A stretch of DNA of 23,321 nt from a virus. The notes below the pieces were generated by a model that did no database searches, was not told the DNA's origin, and saw only the letters and a program-made list of their open reading frames with translations. The DNA is taken from positions 1 through 23,321 of IMG/VR virus record IMGVR_UViG_3300031787_000867; one strand, 5' to 3'. A program made the translations under genes and the position numbers. How positions within the stretch are numbered: position 1 is the first letter of the stretch; every line of letters begins with the position of its first letter. Below are positions 7,014-14,400 of this stretch, piece by piece.

Positions 7014-7217
7014 ATGGCCGAGATGTTGACGACCAAAAAGATGTATGAGCAGCTCACTACTGAGCCAGCAAAAGCATCGATGGCGCACACCACCAAGGCT
7101 ATGAACATGGCGAGCAAGATGGGCAAGCCGCCCGAAGAGAAGAAGATGGCCAAGGGTGGCTGCTGCCGTGGCGACGGCATCGCTCAGCGGGGCAAGACGA
7201 AAGGCAGGATGGTGTAA
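7014..7217 (+). CDS. Small basic protein ending in the shared C-terminal cassette (cysteine variant)
   Basis: A 67-residue protein two bases after the previous stop. Its first half is helical and methionine-rich (LTTKKMYEQLTTEPAKASMA, AMNMASKMGKPPEEKK). The last 23 residues are the cassette, here MAKGGCCRGDGIAQRGKTKGRMV in two parts around GDG, with an adjacent Cys pair replacing Val-Thr. The stop overlaps the next ATG (TAATG), so the two are probably translationally coupled. The N-terminal region does not resemble those of the neighbours that carry the cassette. Function unknown. Confidence 0.6.
   Translation: MAEMLTTKKMYEQLTTEPAKASMAHTTKAMNMASKMGKPPEEKKMAKGGCCRGDGIAQRGKTKGRMV
7146..7217 (+). 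repeat. 24-codon C-terminal cassette, copy 2
   Basis: Same length and position relative to the stop as copies 1 and 3, with the conserved frame [MK]KGG....DG....G.TKGR.V. It is more divergent than the other two and closer in its DGIA..GKTKG core to the partial copy in the gene ending at 6805. A purine-rich AAGAGAAGAAG lies directly before its ATG, so independent translation cannot be excluded. Confidence 0.75.
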
Positions 7218-7576
7218 TGGCTAAAGGCAGGAAAACAGCGGCTATGCTTGGGCTTCTTGGCGCAGGCGCACTTGCAGCTAAACAGATTCCGTACTTAGGA
7301 AGAGTTGACCTCGACGCCGGCCCCAAAGCAACAAGGCCCGAGCTTGAGAATAGGATGCCTGAGTACCCGGTTGTATCTGAGGAAGATCGAACAGCCGCCC
7401 GCAAGCGAGTTTATGCCACTGAGCCCAGCCTTCGTGGCACGCTCAGGACTGAAGACTACCGACCAATCCTTTCAGGCACGGGCCTTCCTATTAAGACTGG
7501 TGGGATGAAAAAAGGCGGTGTCACCCGTGCAGACGGGTGCATCACCAAGGGCCACACCAAAGGCAGACTCGTATGA
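7217..7576 (+). CDS. Protein with hydrophobic N-terminus ending in the shared C-terminal cassette
   Basis: A 119-residue protein whose ATG shares a base with the previous stop (TAATG). Residues 8-21 are a short hydrophobic helix (AAMLGLLGAGALAA) after a basic start (MAKGRKT), which could be a membrane or membrane-peptide segment. Residues 25-95 are polar with a Pro/Arg/Glu-rich stretch. The final 23 residues are the cassette MKKGGVTRADGC then ITKGHTKGRLV. The longest of the cassette-bearing proteins and the only one with a hydrophobic segment, so it may place the cassette at a membrane. The stop overlaps the next start (ATGATG). Function unknown. Confidence 0.6.
   Translation: MAKGRKTAAMLGLLGAGALAAKQIPYLGRVDLDAGPKATRPELENRMPEYPVVSEEDRTAARKRVYATEPSLRGTLRTEDYRPILSGTGLPIKTGGMKKGGVTRADGCITKGHTKGRLV
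7505..7576 (+). repeat. 24-codon C-terminal cassette, copy 3
   Basis: Ends the 119-residue gene. It matches copy 1 at all but four of 23 residues and keeps much of the DNA sequence, with changes mainly at third positions. A GGTGGG run lies just before its ATG. Confidence 0.8.
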
Positions 7577-7848
7577 TGGCCAGTCGCGGTATGGGCGCTA
7601 TTGCCCCCAGCAAGATGCCCAAGGGAGTCCGTAAATCTCGGAGAGACGACACGGATTTTACGGAATATGCTGAGGGCGGCAAGGTCAACGCTGCGGGCAA
7701 CTACACCAAGCCGGGGATGCGCAAGTCGCTGTTTGAGTCCATCAAGTCTCAGGCGGTGCAGGGCACGGCGGCAGGGCAGTGGAGCGCGAGAAAAGCGCAG
7801 CTTTTGGCTAAGAAGTACAAGGCCAAGGGCGGCGGGTATAAGGACTGA
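7573..7848 (+). CDS. Small basic protein with GQWSARKAQ motif (DUF5872-like, part 1)
   Basis: A 91-residue protein; the start is the ATG at 7573 or the adjacent one at 7576, both overlapping the previous TGA. An upstream in-frame ATG at 7537 would lie inside the previous gene and is unlikely. The C-terminal 50 residues carry the pattern GGKVNAAGNYTKPGMRKSLF, then GTAAGQWSARKAQLLAKKYK and GGGYKD. I recognise this from many phage proteins and from proteins of algal viruses, and believe it belongs to the DUF5872 group. The function is unknown. The basic, helical character with a central Trp suggests DNA or RNA binding. It is followed two bases later by what looks like the companion domain. Confidence 0.65.
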   Translation: MMASRGMGAIAPSKMPKGVRKSRRDDTDFTEYAEGGKVNAAGNYTKPGMRKSLFESIKSQAVQGTAAGQWSARKAQLLAKKYKAKGGGYKD

Positions 7849-7850
7849 AC

Positions 7851-8084
7851 GTGAAGGCCCCGCAGCAATCGCTCAAGGACTGGACCGCCCAGAAGTGGAG
7901 GACTAAAAGTGGCAAACGCTCTTCTGACACAGGTGAACGGTATCTTCCGGAGGCTGCTATTAAAAGTCTCACTCCGTCTGAATACGCTGCTACAACCCGG
8001 GCCAAAAGAGCGGGTAAAGCCGCCGGAAAACAATTCGTAAAGCAACCACCTAAAGTGGCAGCAAAAACGGCGAGGCATCGATAA
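7851..8084 (+). CDS. Small basic protein, W-T-x-Q-K-W-R-T-K-S-G family (DUF5872-like, part 2)
   Basis: A 77-residue protein with a GTG start two bases after the previous stop. Its core, SLKDWTAQKWRTKSGKRSS then GERYLPEAAIKSLTPSEYAA and GKAAGKQFVKQPPKVAAKT, is a well-conserved pattern that I know from both phages and nucleocytoplasmic viruses of algae. In some of those proteins, as I recall, this part and the GQWSARKAQ part lie in one polypeptide; here they are two adjacent genes. The strongly basic composition points to nucleic-acid binding, but no function is established. The stop overlaps the adaptor gene start (TAATG). Confidence 0.65.
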   Translation: MKAPQQSLKDWTAQKWRTKSGKRSSDTGERYLPEAAIKSLTPSEYAATTRAKRAGKAAGKQFVKQPPKVAAKTARHR

Positions 8085-8782
8085 TGGCAACCTCTGGGAC
8101 CTCAAGCTTTAACCTCGACCTCTCCGAGATCGTTGAAGAGGCGTTTGAGCGCTGTGGCTCAGAACTGCGCACGGGCTATGATCTGAAGACGGCGCGTCGG
8201 TCTTTGAACCTGATGTTCGCTGACTGGGCCAACCGTGGCATCAACATGTGGACGTTTGAGCAGGGCACGCAGACCCTGACTCCGGGGGTGGCTACCTACA
8301 CCCTGCCTGCCGACACGGTTGATCTTCTTGAACACGTCATCCGTACCGGTGCTGGGAATGCCGCCACGCAGGCAGACCTGACGATCACGCGTATCAGTGT
8401 TTCTACCTACGCCACCATCCCCAACAAGCTCCAACAAGGCCGCCCCATCCAGATTTGGATCGAGCGTCTGAACACCCCGCAGTTCACTGTCTGGCCGGTG
8501 CCGGACAGCTCTCAGACCTACCAGCTCGTCTACTGGCGGCTGCGCCGCATCCAAGACGCGGGTAACGGCACCAACACCATGGACATGCCGTTCCGGTTCA
8601 TCCCATGCATGGTGGCGGGTCTGGCCTACTATTTGTCGATGAAGGTCACGGGGGCCGAGGCGCGCATGCCCGTGCTGAAGCAGCAATACGACGAAGCGTG
8701 GGCGCTGGCCGCTGAGGAAGACCGGGAAAAGGCCGCTGTGCGGTTCGTCCCGCGCCGGCAGTACTTGGGTAGCGGCACCTAA
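8084..8782 (+). CDS. Head-tail adaptor, P22 gp4-like
   Basis: A 232-residue protein. The N-terminal helical part (LDLSEIVEEAFERCGSELRT, then LKTARRSLNLMFADWANRG) is the pattern of P22 gp4-type tail accessory factors, which bind below the portal and close the packaged head. A beta region follows (TLTPGVATYTLPADTVDLLE) and the C-terminal helices (PFRFIPCMVAGLAYYLSMKV, KQQYDEAWALAAEEDREKA) end in a basic RFVPRRQYLG. Length is close to gp4-like proteins of this phage group. It is TAATG-coupled on both sides. A second adaptor-like gene is at 9583. The family is recognised from pattern; the exact ring it forms is inference. Confidence 0.75.
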   Translation: MATSGTSSFNLDLSEIVEEAFERCGSELRTGYDLKTARRSLNLMFADWANRGINMWTFEQGTQTLTPGVATYTLPADTVDLLEHVIRTGAGNAATQADLTITRISVSTYATIPNKLQQGRPIQIWIERLNTPQFTVWPVPDSSQTYQLVYWRLRRIQDAGNGTNTMDMPFRFIPCMVAGLAYYLSMKVTGAEARMPVLKQQYDEAWALAAEEDREKAAVRFVPRRQYLGSGT

Positions 8783-9171
8783 TGGCTAATCGGTTTGCTT
8801 CAGGCAAAAACGCCATCGCCATGTGCGATAGGTGTGGGCAGCGCTTTAAGCTGACCGAACTCAAGACTGAGATCATCAAGACCAAACGGTATCAACTGCT
8901 GGTCTGCGGCTCTTGCTGGGACCCGGATCATCCGCAGCTTCAGTTAGGCATGTACCCGGTGGACGATCCACAGGCACTTAGGAACCCCCGCCCAGACAGC
9001 ACGTATCAGGTTGCCGGTACTGGGCCTGATGGGTACACGACTGGGGGCAGTCGGGTTTTTCAGTGGGGGTGGAACCCTGTTGGGGGCGCATCGTTTTTTG
9101 ATGCGGCGCTGACACCAAATAACTTGGTTTTGTCAGTGCAAATTGGTACAGTAACGGTTGCAACGACGTAA
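8782..9171 (+). CDS. Zinc-ribbon protein of the tail region
   Basis: A 129-residue protein with two CxxC pairs, Cys15-Cys18 (MCDRCGQRFKL) and Cys42-Cys45 (LVCGSCWDPDHP), spaced as in a treble-clef or zinc-ribbon fold. After the second pair comes QLQLGMYPVDDPQALRNPRP, a stretch that I recognise as conserved in the same position in related phages. The C-terminal 50 residues are low in charge and beta-like (VFQWGWNPVGGASFF...). It lies between two adaptor genes and is coupled to the first by TAATG. A zinc-stabilised structural part of the neck or a nucleic-acid-binding factor are both possible; I know no tested function. Confidence 0.65.
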   Translation: MANRFASGKNAIAMCDRCGQRFKLTELKTEIIKTKRYQLLVCGSCWDPDHPQLQLGMYPVDDPQALRNPRPDSTYQVAGTGPDGYTTGGSRVFQWGWNPVGGASFFDAALTPNNLVLSVQIGTVTVATT

Positions 9172-9181
9172 GGAGTCGATC

Positions 9182-9376
9182 ATGGACAAGAAAGATTTGG
9201 CACAGGACAAAAAGACGGCGGCAAAGGCTGTGCATATGCACGAGAAAACTCTGCACCCCGGCAAGCCTCTGACCAAAATGAAGGCTGGTGGCAAGACCAA
9301 CGCCGACATGCTCAAGTACGGGCGCAACATGGCTAAGGTCATGAACCAGCGTAGCTCTGGTCGCAAGGGAGGCTGA
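9182..9376 (+). CDS. Small basic phage protein, KAGGKTNADM...GRNMAKVMNQ family
   Basis: A 64-residue protein. The start at 9182 (MDKKDLAQDKK) is chosen because AAGGAG at 9170-9175 stands at a proper distance; a TTG at 9158 would extend into the previous gene. It is rich in Lys, Ala and His in the first part (KAVHMHEKTLHPGKP) and then has KMKAGGKTNADMLKYGRNMA and MNQRSSGRKGG. This pattern recurs in small proteins of uncultured phages. The Lys-Ala-Gly-Gly-Lys block recalls the start of the cassette at 6940 and its relatives, though the rest differs. Function unknown; likely nucleic-acid or virion associated. Confidence 0.65.
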   Translation: MDKKDLAQDKKTAAKAVHMHEKTLHPGKPLTKMKAGGKTNADMLKYGRNMAKVMNQRSSGRKGG

Positions 9377-9377
9377 T

Positions 9378-9575
9378 ATGGCAACGTACAAACAACCCAC
9401 TAAGGTCGCAACTCCGGTTGTCGGTCAGATGCCGGTGAAGGAAGCTTTGAAGGCAAACGTCTCCGTTGCCAACGAGCGCACGAACGAATACGACGGGGTA
9501 AAGACCTCGGGCATCAAGATTCGTGGCACTGGCGCGGCTACCAAGGGCGTGATGGCCCGTGGGCCCATGGCTTGA
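9378..9575 (+). CDS. Small basic phage protein ending in GIKIRGTGAATKGVMARGPM
   Basis: A 65-residue protein, one base after the previous stop. The first 40 residues are polar (MATYKQPTKVATPVVGQMPV onward). The C-terminus, SGIKIRGTGAATKGVMARGP, has a spacing like the cassette core DGIAxRGxTKG at 7146, with three extra residues, so it may be a distant relative of that ending. The pattern is familiar to me from other phages with similar gene order. No domain with a known role can be seen. It ends seven bases before the next start. Confidence 0.6.
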   Translation: MATYKQPTKVATPVVGQMPVKEALKANVSVANERTNEYDGVKTSGIKIRGTGAATKGVMARGPMA

Positions 9576-9582
9576 GGTTTAA

Positions 9583-10290
9583 ATGAACTACGCCGCGTTG
9601 GTCACCGCTATTCAGGACTACACTGAGAACACGTTCGACTATTCGACGACGCCGTCGATCATCAACACGTTTATCAAGCAGGCCGAGCAGCGCATCTACA
9701 ACACGGTGCAGTTCCCTGTACTCCGCAGGAACGTCACTGGCTCCACATCCTCCAGCAACAAGTACTTGTCCTGCCCGGGCGACTTCCTGTCCGTCTATTC
9801 GATGGCTGTGATTGATGCGTCGGGCAACTACGAGTACCTGCTGAACAAGGATGTGAGCTTCATCCGTCAGGCGTACCCCAACCCCAGCACTACGGGCATC
9901 CCCAAGTACTATGCGCTGTTCGGCCCCACGACCACCAGCGGTCCTAGCCCTGTGTTGACGGACGAGTTGAGCTTCATCCTTGCCCCCACGCCAGATGCCG
10001 TTTACACCATCGAGCTTCACTACTTCTTCTATCCGGAGTCGATCACGGTTGCTGCGGACGGGCAGACTTGGCTGGGCGATAACTTCGACACGGTGCTGCT
10101 CTACGGTTCGCTGGTAGAGGCGTACACCTACATGAAGGGTGAGACGGACATGATGGCCCTGTACTCTCAGCGGTACAGCGAGGCCCTGTCTCAGGCCAAG
10201 CGTCTGGGTGATGGTCTGGAGCGCAGCGATGCGTATCGCAGTGGTCAGGCTCGCATGGCTCCTCTACCTCAGAATAACGGAGTTGCCTGA
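9583..10290 (+). CDS. Head-tail adaptor, SU10-adaptor-like
   Basis: A 235-residue protein. It opens with a helical region (YAALVTAIQDYTENTFDYST, FIKQAEQRIYNTVQFPVLRR), then a beta-rich centre (YLSCPGDFLSVYSMAVIDAS, FIRQAYPNPSTTGIPKYYAL) and FILAPTPDAVYTIELHYFFY. The C-terminal helices are NFDTVLLYGSLVEAYTYMKG and YSEALSQAKRLGDGLERSDA. I recognise this arrangement as the group annotated as phage adaptor protein, named after the adaptor of Escherichia phage SU10. It would sit between the portal ring and the tail nozzle. Together with the 8084 gene it gives two neck-ring candidates, as in P22-like and SU10-like tails. The stop overlaps the next ATG (TGATG). Confidence 0.75.
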   Translation: MNYAALVTAIQDYTENTFDYSTTPSIINTFIKQAEQRIYNTVQFPVLRRNVTGSTSSSNKYLSCPGDFLSVYSMAVIDASGNYEYLLNKDVSFIRQAYPNPSTTGIPKYYALFGPTTTSGPSPVLTDELSFILAPTPDAVYTIELHYFFYPESITVAADGQTWLGDNFDTVLLYGSLVEAYTYMKGETDMMALYSQRYSEALSQAKRLGDGLERSDAYRSGQARMAPLPQNNGVA

Positions 10291-10706
10291 TGGCCTTCAC
10301 AGGTAACTTTGCCTGCAACACGTTCAAGACGGGGCTGATGAAGGGCACCTTCGACTTCGATGTCGATACCTATTACATCGCCCTGTACACCAACGCAGCC
10401 TCGTTTGACTACTCGACAACCGAGTACACCTCGACCGGGGAAGTTGTTGCGTCCGGATATTCGGCCAGTCCTCTGACGGTGACTGTGACCCCTACAACTG
10501 GGTCCACCGGGACGGTGGCCTACATCTCGTTCAGTAATGTCTCGTGGACCGCAGCGTTTACAGCACGCGGTGCGCTCATCTACAAGCCCGGGGCTAACGG
10601 GGCTATCTGCGTGCTAGACTTTGGAAGCGATAAGACTTCCACGACGACGTTCACAGTGCAGTTCCCCGCAGCCACCAACACCTCTGCAATCATCCGAATC
10701 GCGTAA
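10290..10706 (+). CDS. Small beta-rich structural protein of the tail module
   Basis: A 138-residue protein coupled to the adaptor gene by TGATG. It starts MAFTGNFACNTFKTGLMKGT and contains DTYYIALYTNAASFDYSTTE, then alternating Thr/Val/Ser strands to ALIYKPGANGAICVLDFGSD. The FKTGLMKGTFDF...YIALYTN pattern is known to me from small proteins encoded beside tail genes of uncultured phages. All-beta composition, no membrane segment and no motif of an enzyme. The gene after it is similar in length class and style and may occupy a neighbouring position in the virion. Probably a fibre-base or tail-surface component; the precise role is unknown. Confidence 0.6.
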   Translation: MAFTGNFACNTFKTGLMKGTFDFDVDTYYIALYTNAASFDYSTTEYTSTGEVVASGYSASPLTVTVTPTTGSTGTVAYISFSNVSWTAAFTARGALIYKPGANGAICVLDFGSDKTSTTTFTVQFPAATNTSAIIRIA

Positions 10707-10715
10707 GGAGCGACC

Positions 10716-11291
10716 ATGTCTCACGAAATTGCTAAAGCCTCTGATGCTGTTGCTGGCGGTCTGGTCGCTGGTACCCGTCACACTGAAACCGCCAAGGCCA
10801 CGGGCCGGTTCCGCATGGAATGCTACGACAAGGACGGCCTACTCAAGTGGTCCGCCGAGGAGAGCAACCTTGTTGTGAACGTCGGCCTCCAGTACATGGC
10901 TGGCACTGCCCTGACCAGCACTGCGCAGATCACCACTTGGTACATCGGCCTGTACGGCGCTGGCGCTTCTAACACCCCGGCGGCTGGCGACACGATGTCG
11001 TCCCACGCTGGCTGGACTGAGGTGACCCCGTACTCTGGTGCGCGTCCCACGGCTACCTTTGCTGCGGCTACCAACGCCAACCCCTCGGTGGTGACCAACA
11101 GCGCCTCCCCGGCCTCGTTCTCCATCAACGCCACGCAGACTGTGGGCGGAGCCTTCCTAGTGAGCAACAGCACCGCTGGTGGCTCGACGGGTACTCTGTT
11201 CTCTGCTGCTGACTTCCAGTCCCCCGGCGACCGCTCGGTTGTGTCTGGCGACACGCTGAACGTCACCTACACCTTCAGCTTGGCGGGTTAA
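10716..11291 (+). CDS. Beta-rich structural protein of the tail module
   Basis: A 191-residue protein with TAAGGAGCGACC before its ATG. Residues 25-60 carry TGRFRMECYDKDGLLKWSAE followed by NLVVNVGLQYMAG, then TTWYIGLYGAGASNTPAAGD. The rest is a Ser/Thr/Ala-rich beta region with a GGAFLVSNSTAGGSTGTLFS strand and a final GDTLNVTYTFSLAG. The ITTWYIGLYG segment resembles DTYYIALYTN in the preceding gene, so the two may share a fold. Family members, as I recall, occur just before tail fibre genes. A tail or baseplate-like surface protein is the likeliest role. Confidence 0.6.
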   Translation: MSHEIAKASDAVAGGLVAGTRHTETAKATGRFRMECYDKDGLLKWSAEESNLVVNVGLQYMAGTALTSTAQITTWYIGLYGAGASNTPAAGDTMSSHAGWTEVTPYSGARPTATFAAATNANPSVVTNSASPASFSINATQTVGGAFLVSNSTAGGSTGTLFSAADFQSPGDRSVVSGDTLNVTYTFSLAG

Positions 11292-11298
11292 TGAGGGT

Positions 11299-11496
11299 AT
11301 GGTCAAGATCGACTTCGAGTTTGACTCCCAGTACGGCGTCTTTCGGGACGCCCTTCACTTGCCCGAGGATCACGGGCTGAGTGACGCTGAGATTCAGGCG
11401 CTGAAACAGCAGCGCTTCGACAACTGGCTCGCCATCGTAACCGCCCCCTCCGAAGAACTACCTCCGGTAGAATCGCCCCCTGAACCGGGGGTGTAA
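11299..11496 (+). CDS. Small acidic protein preceding the giant fibre gene
   Basis: A 65-residue acidic protein that starts MVKIDFEFDSQYGVFRDALH and has a helical centre (LSDAEIQALKQQRFDNWLAI) and a proline/glutamate-rich end (EELPPVESPPEPGV). I recognise the MVKIDFEFD.QYG.FRDAL start from small proteins next to tail fibre genes in aquatic phages. It may be an assembly helper or connector for the giant gene, whose ATG follows the stop directly. The two hairpins just before that ATG lie inside the 3' end of this gene. No function is known. Confidence 0.6.
   Translation: MVKIDFEFDSQYGVFRDALHLPEDHGLSDAEIQALKQQRFDNWLAIVTAPSEELPPVESPPEPGV
11458..11493 (+). promoter_or_regulatory. Tandem hairpins covering the ribosome binding site of the giant gene
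   Basis: CTACC (11458-11462) pairs with GGTAG (11466-11470) around TCC. Four bases on, CGCCCCC (11474-11480) pairs with GGGGGTG (11487-11493) around TGAACC. The second stem contains the only purine-rich stretch before the ATG at 11497. It could limit initiation unless ribosomes finishing the preceding gene open it. Pairing is seen; regulation is inference. Confidence 0.45.
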
Positions 11497-14400
11497 ATGG
11501 CTGATCGTTACTGGGTAGGTGGCACGGGGACGTGGAACACCACCAGCACAACAAACTGGTCCGCATCAACTGGCGGAGCTAGTGGCGCATCTGTCCCCAC
11601 CGTAGCGGACAGCGTCTTCTTTGATCAGGCAGGCACTTATACCGTTACGGTGAACGGAGCCTTGGCGTGTTTGGATATCACGGTATCAGCAGGAACTGTT
11701 ACATTTTCTAGCGCCGGGCTTCCTGGTCTTACAGTTGCCGGATCGATGAGTTTGCTTGCTACCACTACATGGAGCGCTCAAACTACATTTACATTTACCG
11801 CCACTACTACCGGAAAAACTGTAACAGCCAGCAATCCATTTTCTGCTTCAGCCTTTAACTTTAACGGTGTTGGCGGTGGATGGACACTTGGCAGCGCAAT
11901 ATCGACTGGTGGTGGAACGTTTGTTGTAACGGCGGGTAGCGTTGATTCTGCAAATTACAGTATTACCTGCAATCAATTAGGTTTTTCAGGATCATCAGTT
12001 CGATCTTTAATTCTTGGATCAAGTACGGTTACGGTAACCGGAACTCAAGTAAATGTAATCATCGCTGGAACGATAACAAACCTAACTTTTAATGCCGGAA
12101 CTAGCCAAATTAATCTTACAAGTGGCTTGCTCTCAGGGATTTCTTCGGGCGGGCTGACTTTTTATAATATTGCATTTACCGGAACAACTGCCGGAACGCA
12201 CGCCATTACTGGCAGTAACACGTTCAACAACCTTGCATTCACCGCCCCTTCCGCCGCAGGTTTGTCCCTAGTAACATTTAACGCGCAGCAGACCATCAAC
12301 GGCACCCTGTCCACCACGGGCACGGCGGGCAACCGGCGGGTGTTCTTTTCCTCCGCCACCTACGGCATCTCTGTTGACCTAGTAGTCAACTCTGCCCCCA
12401 GCCTGACAGACGCAGACTTCCGGGGTCTCTATGTCAGGGGCACATCGGCCCCCATCAGCGGCACACGAATCGGCAACCGTGGCGAGTGCAGGGGCATCAC
12501 GTTCAGCACGCCAAAGACGGTGTACTTCAACGGATCGGGCGCTGGGCTTAACTGGAGTGGTAATTCATGGGCTTTATCTTCTGGTGGCGCAGTCAGTACA
12601 GATAACGTGCCTTTGGCGCAAGATACGGCCATCATAAACAACTCTTCAGTATTTACGCAGTTGGTCTTAGATACTGCCGTATTGGCGCTCCCGACAATTG
12701 ATTTTTCTACTAGAACCAATGCGTTGAGTGTTACGGGAACTGCGGCAAATACAATTTACGGTTCTTGGACTAATGGGTCTGGCATAACTGTAACGATGGC
12801 AACAATACTTATCTTTCAGGGTGGAGCAACCCAAACCATCACCAGCGCAGGTAAAACATTTTCTGGCCCCATCACCGTCGACACCTACGGCGGCACAGTA
12901 CAGCTTGCTGATGCGTTGAACCTTACGGGGCAGACCTTTACGGTTACAAACGGGACGTTTAGTACGGCAGGCTTTGCAGTAACTGCTGGTATATTTTCGT
13001 CCAGCAACAGCAACGTAAGGACTATTAACCTTGGCGCAAGTGCTATAGTTTTGTCAACCACAAGTGCTCCTGTTGTTTTTACCACCGTAACTAATTTAAC
13101 TTTTAATGCCGGAACATCTACTGTTACTGTTAGTTTTAACGCTGGCGGAAACCAAACTTACAATTGGGGTCAAATAACTTGGTACAATGTAATATACGTA
13201 AATCCATCCTCATTTTCTTATATATTCGGCCAAGCAACAACTTTCAATAACTTAACATTTCCTACGCAGAGTTCGCTTGTACTGACAAATAATATTACAG
13301 TTAATGGCACATTAACATGTAGTGGAGCATCTGCGTCTTCAAGAAACAGCATAGTATCCAATACTCTTGGCACTCAACGCACACTCTCAGTCAACAGCCT
13401 CTCTGCCACTGACTGCGACTTCCGAGACATTAATCTTGCTGGCACTGCTGCGGGGTCTTCGCCAACTCGTGCGGGCAATCTCGGTGGTAATACAAATATC
13501 AACTTCCCCGCAGCCAAGACGGTTTACTGGAACCTAGCGGGCACGCAAAACTGGACAGCCAATGCATGGGCTGCATCATCGGGGGGCTCACCTGCCGTCA
13601 ACAATTTTCCGCTGGCGCAGGATACGGCAGTGTTTGATAACGCCGGTGCTGCGGGCACGATAACATTTAACGGTTCTTTGCCAAATATTGATGCGTCGGG
13701 CAGGACAACCGCCGTCACGTTTACCACTAGTATATTTAGCTTCAATATCTATGGCGATCTAAAACTTGGAACAGGTGTAACTTCTTCCAGTGCATCTGGC
13801 GCACTTGTTTTTGCTAAAGACGGCTCTCAGACAATCACCAGCAACGGCGTTCAGTTTGGCTGCAACGTCACCATCAACCGCCCATCCGCAACCGTCCAGC
13901 TTGCCGATGCGCTATCCCTAAACTCGGCCCGTACCCTGACCCTCACCAGAGGGACGTTTGACGCTGTCACCTACAACGTGACTACGGGGTTGTTTGGAAA
14001 TAGTTCTACCAGCAACACCCTAAGAATGGGGTCCGGCACGTGGACGCTGTCTGGTACGGGGACGGTTTGGAGTTGTTCTGTAGCACCCACGATAGTTTGC
14101 GGAATATCAACAATTGTTATATCTGATACGTCCACAACTGCCAGAGCTTTTGATGGCGGCAACCTGTACTACAACAAGCTGACCGTTGGTGGTGCGACGG
14201 GGACATCTACGCTAACGATTACTGGATCGAACACATTTGGTGAACTAGCTTCTACCAAGACGGTGGCCCATACCATCACACTGCCGTCTAGCACAACAAC
14301 AACGGTTGGAAAATGGTCCGTCACGGGCACTGTGGGCAACGTAGTCACACTGGCCCCATCCACCGCTGTTACCGCGTACACACTCTCCATATCTGGTCCC

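Noticed and set aside
7601-7906. Alternative-frame ORF over the GQWSARKAQ gene
   Set aside because: The conserved GQWSARKAQ frame starting at 7573 is the real gene. The other frame has an Arg/Ser/Pro composition typical of shifted GC-rich coding DNA.
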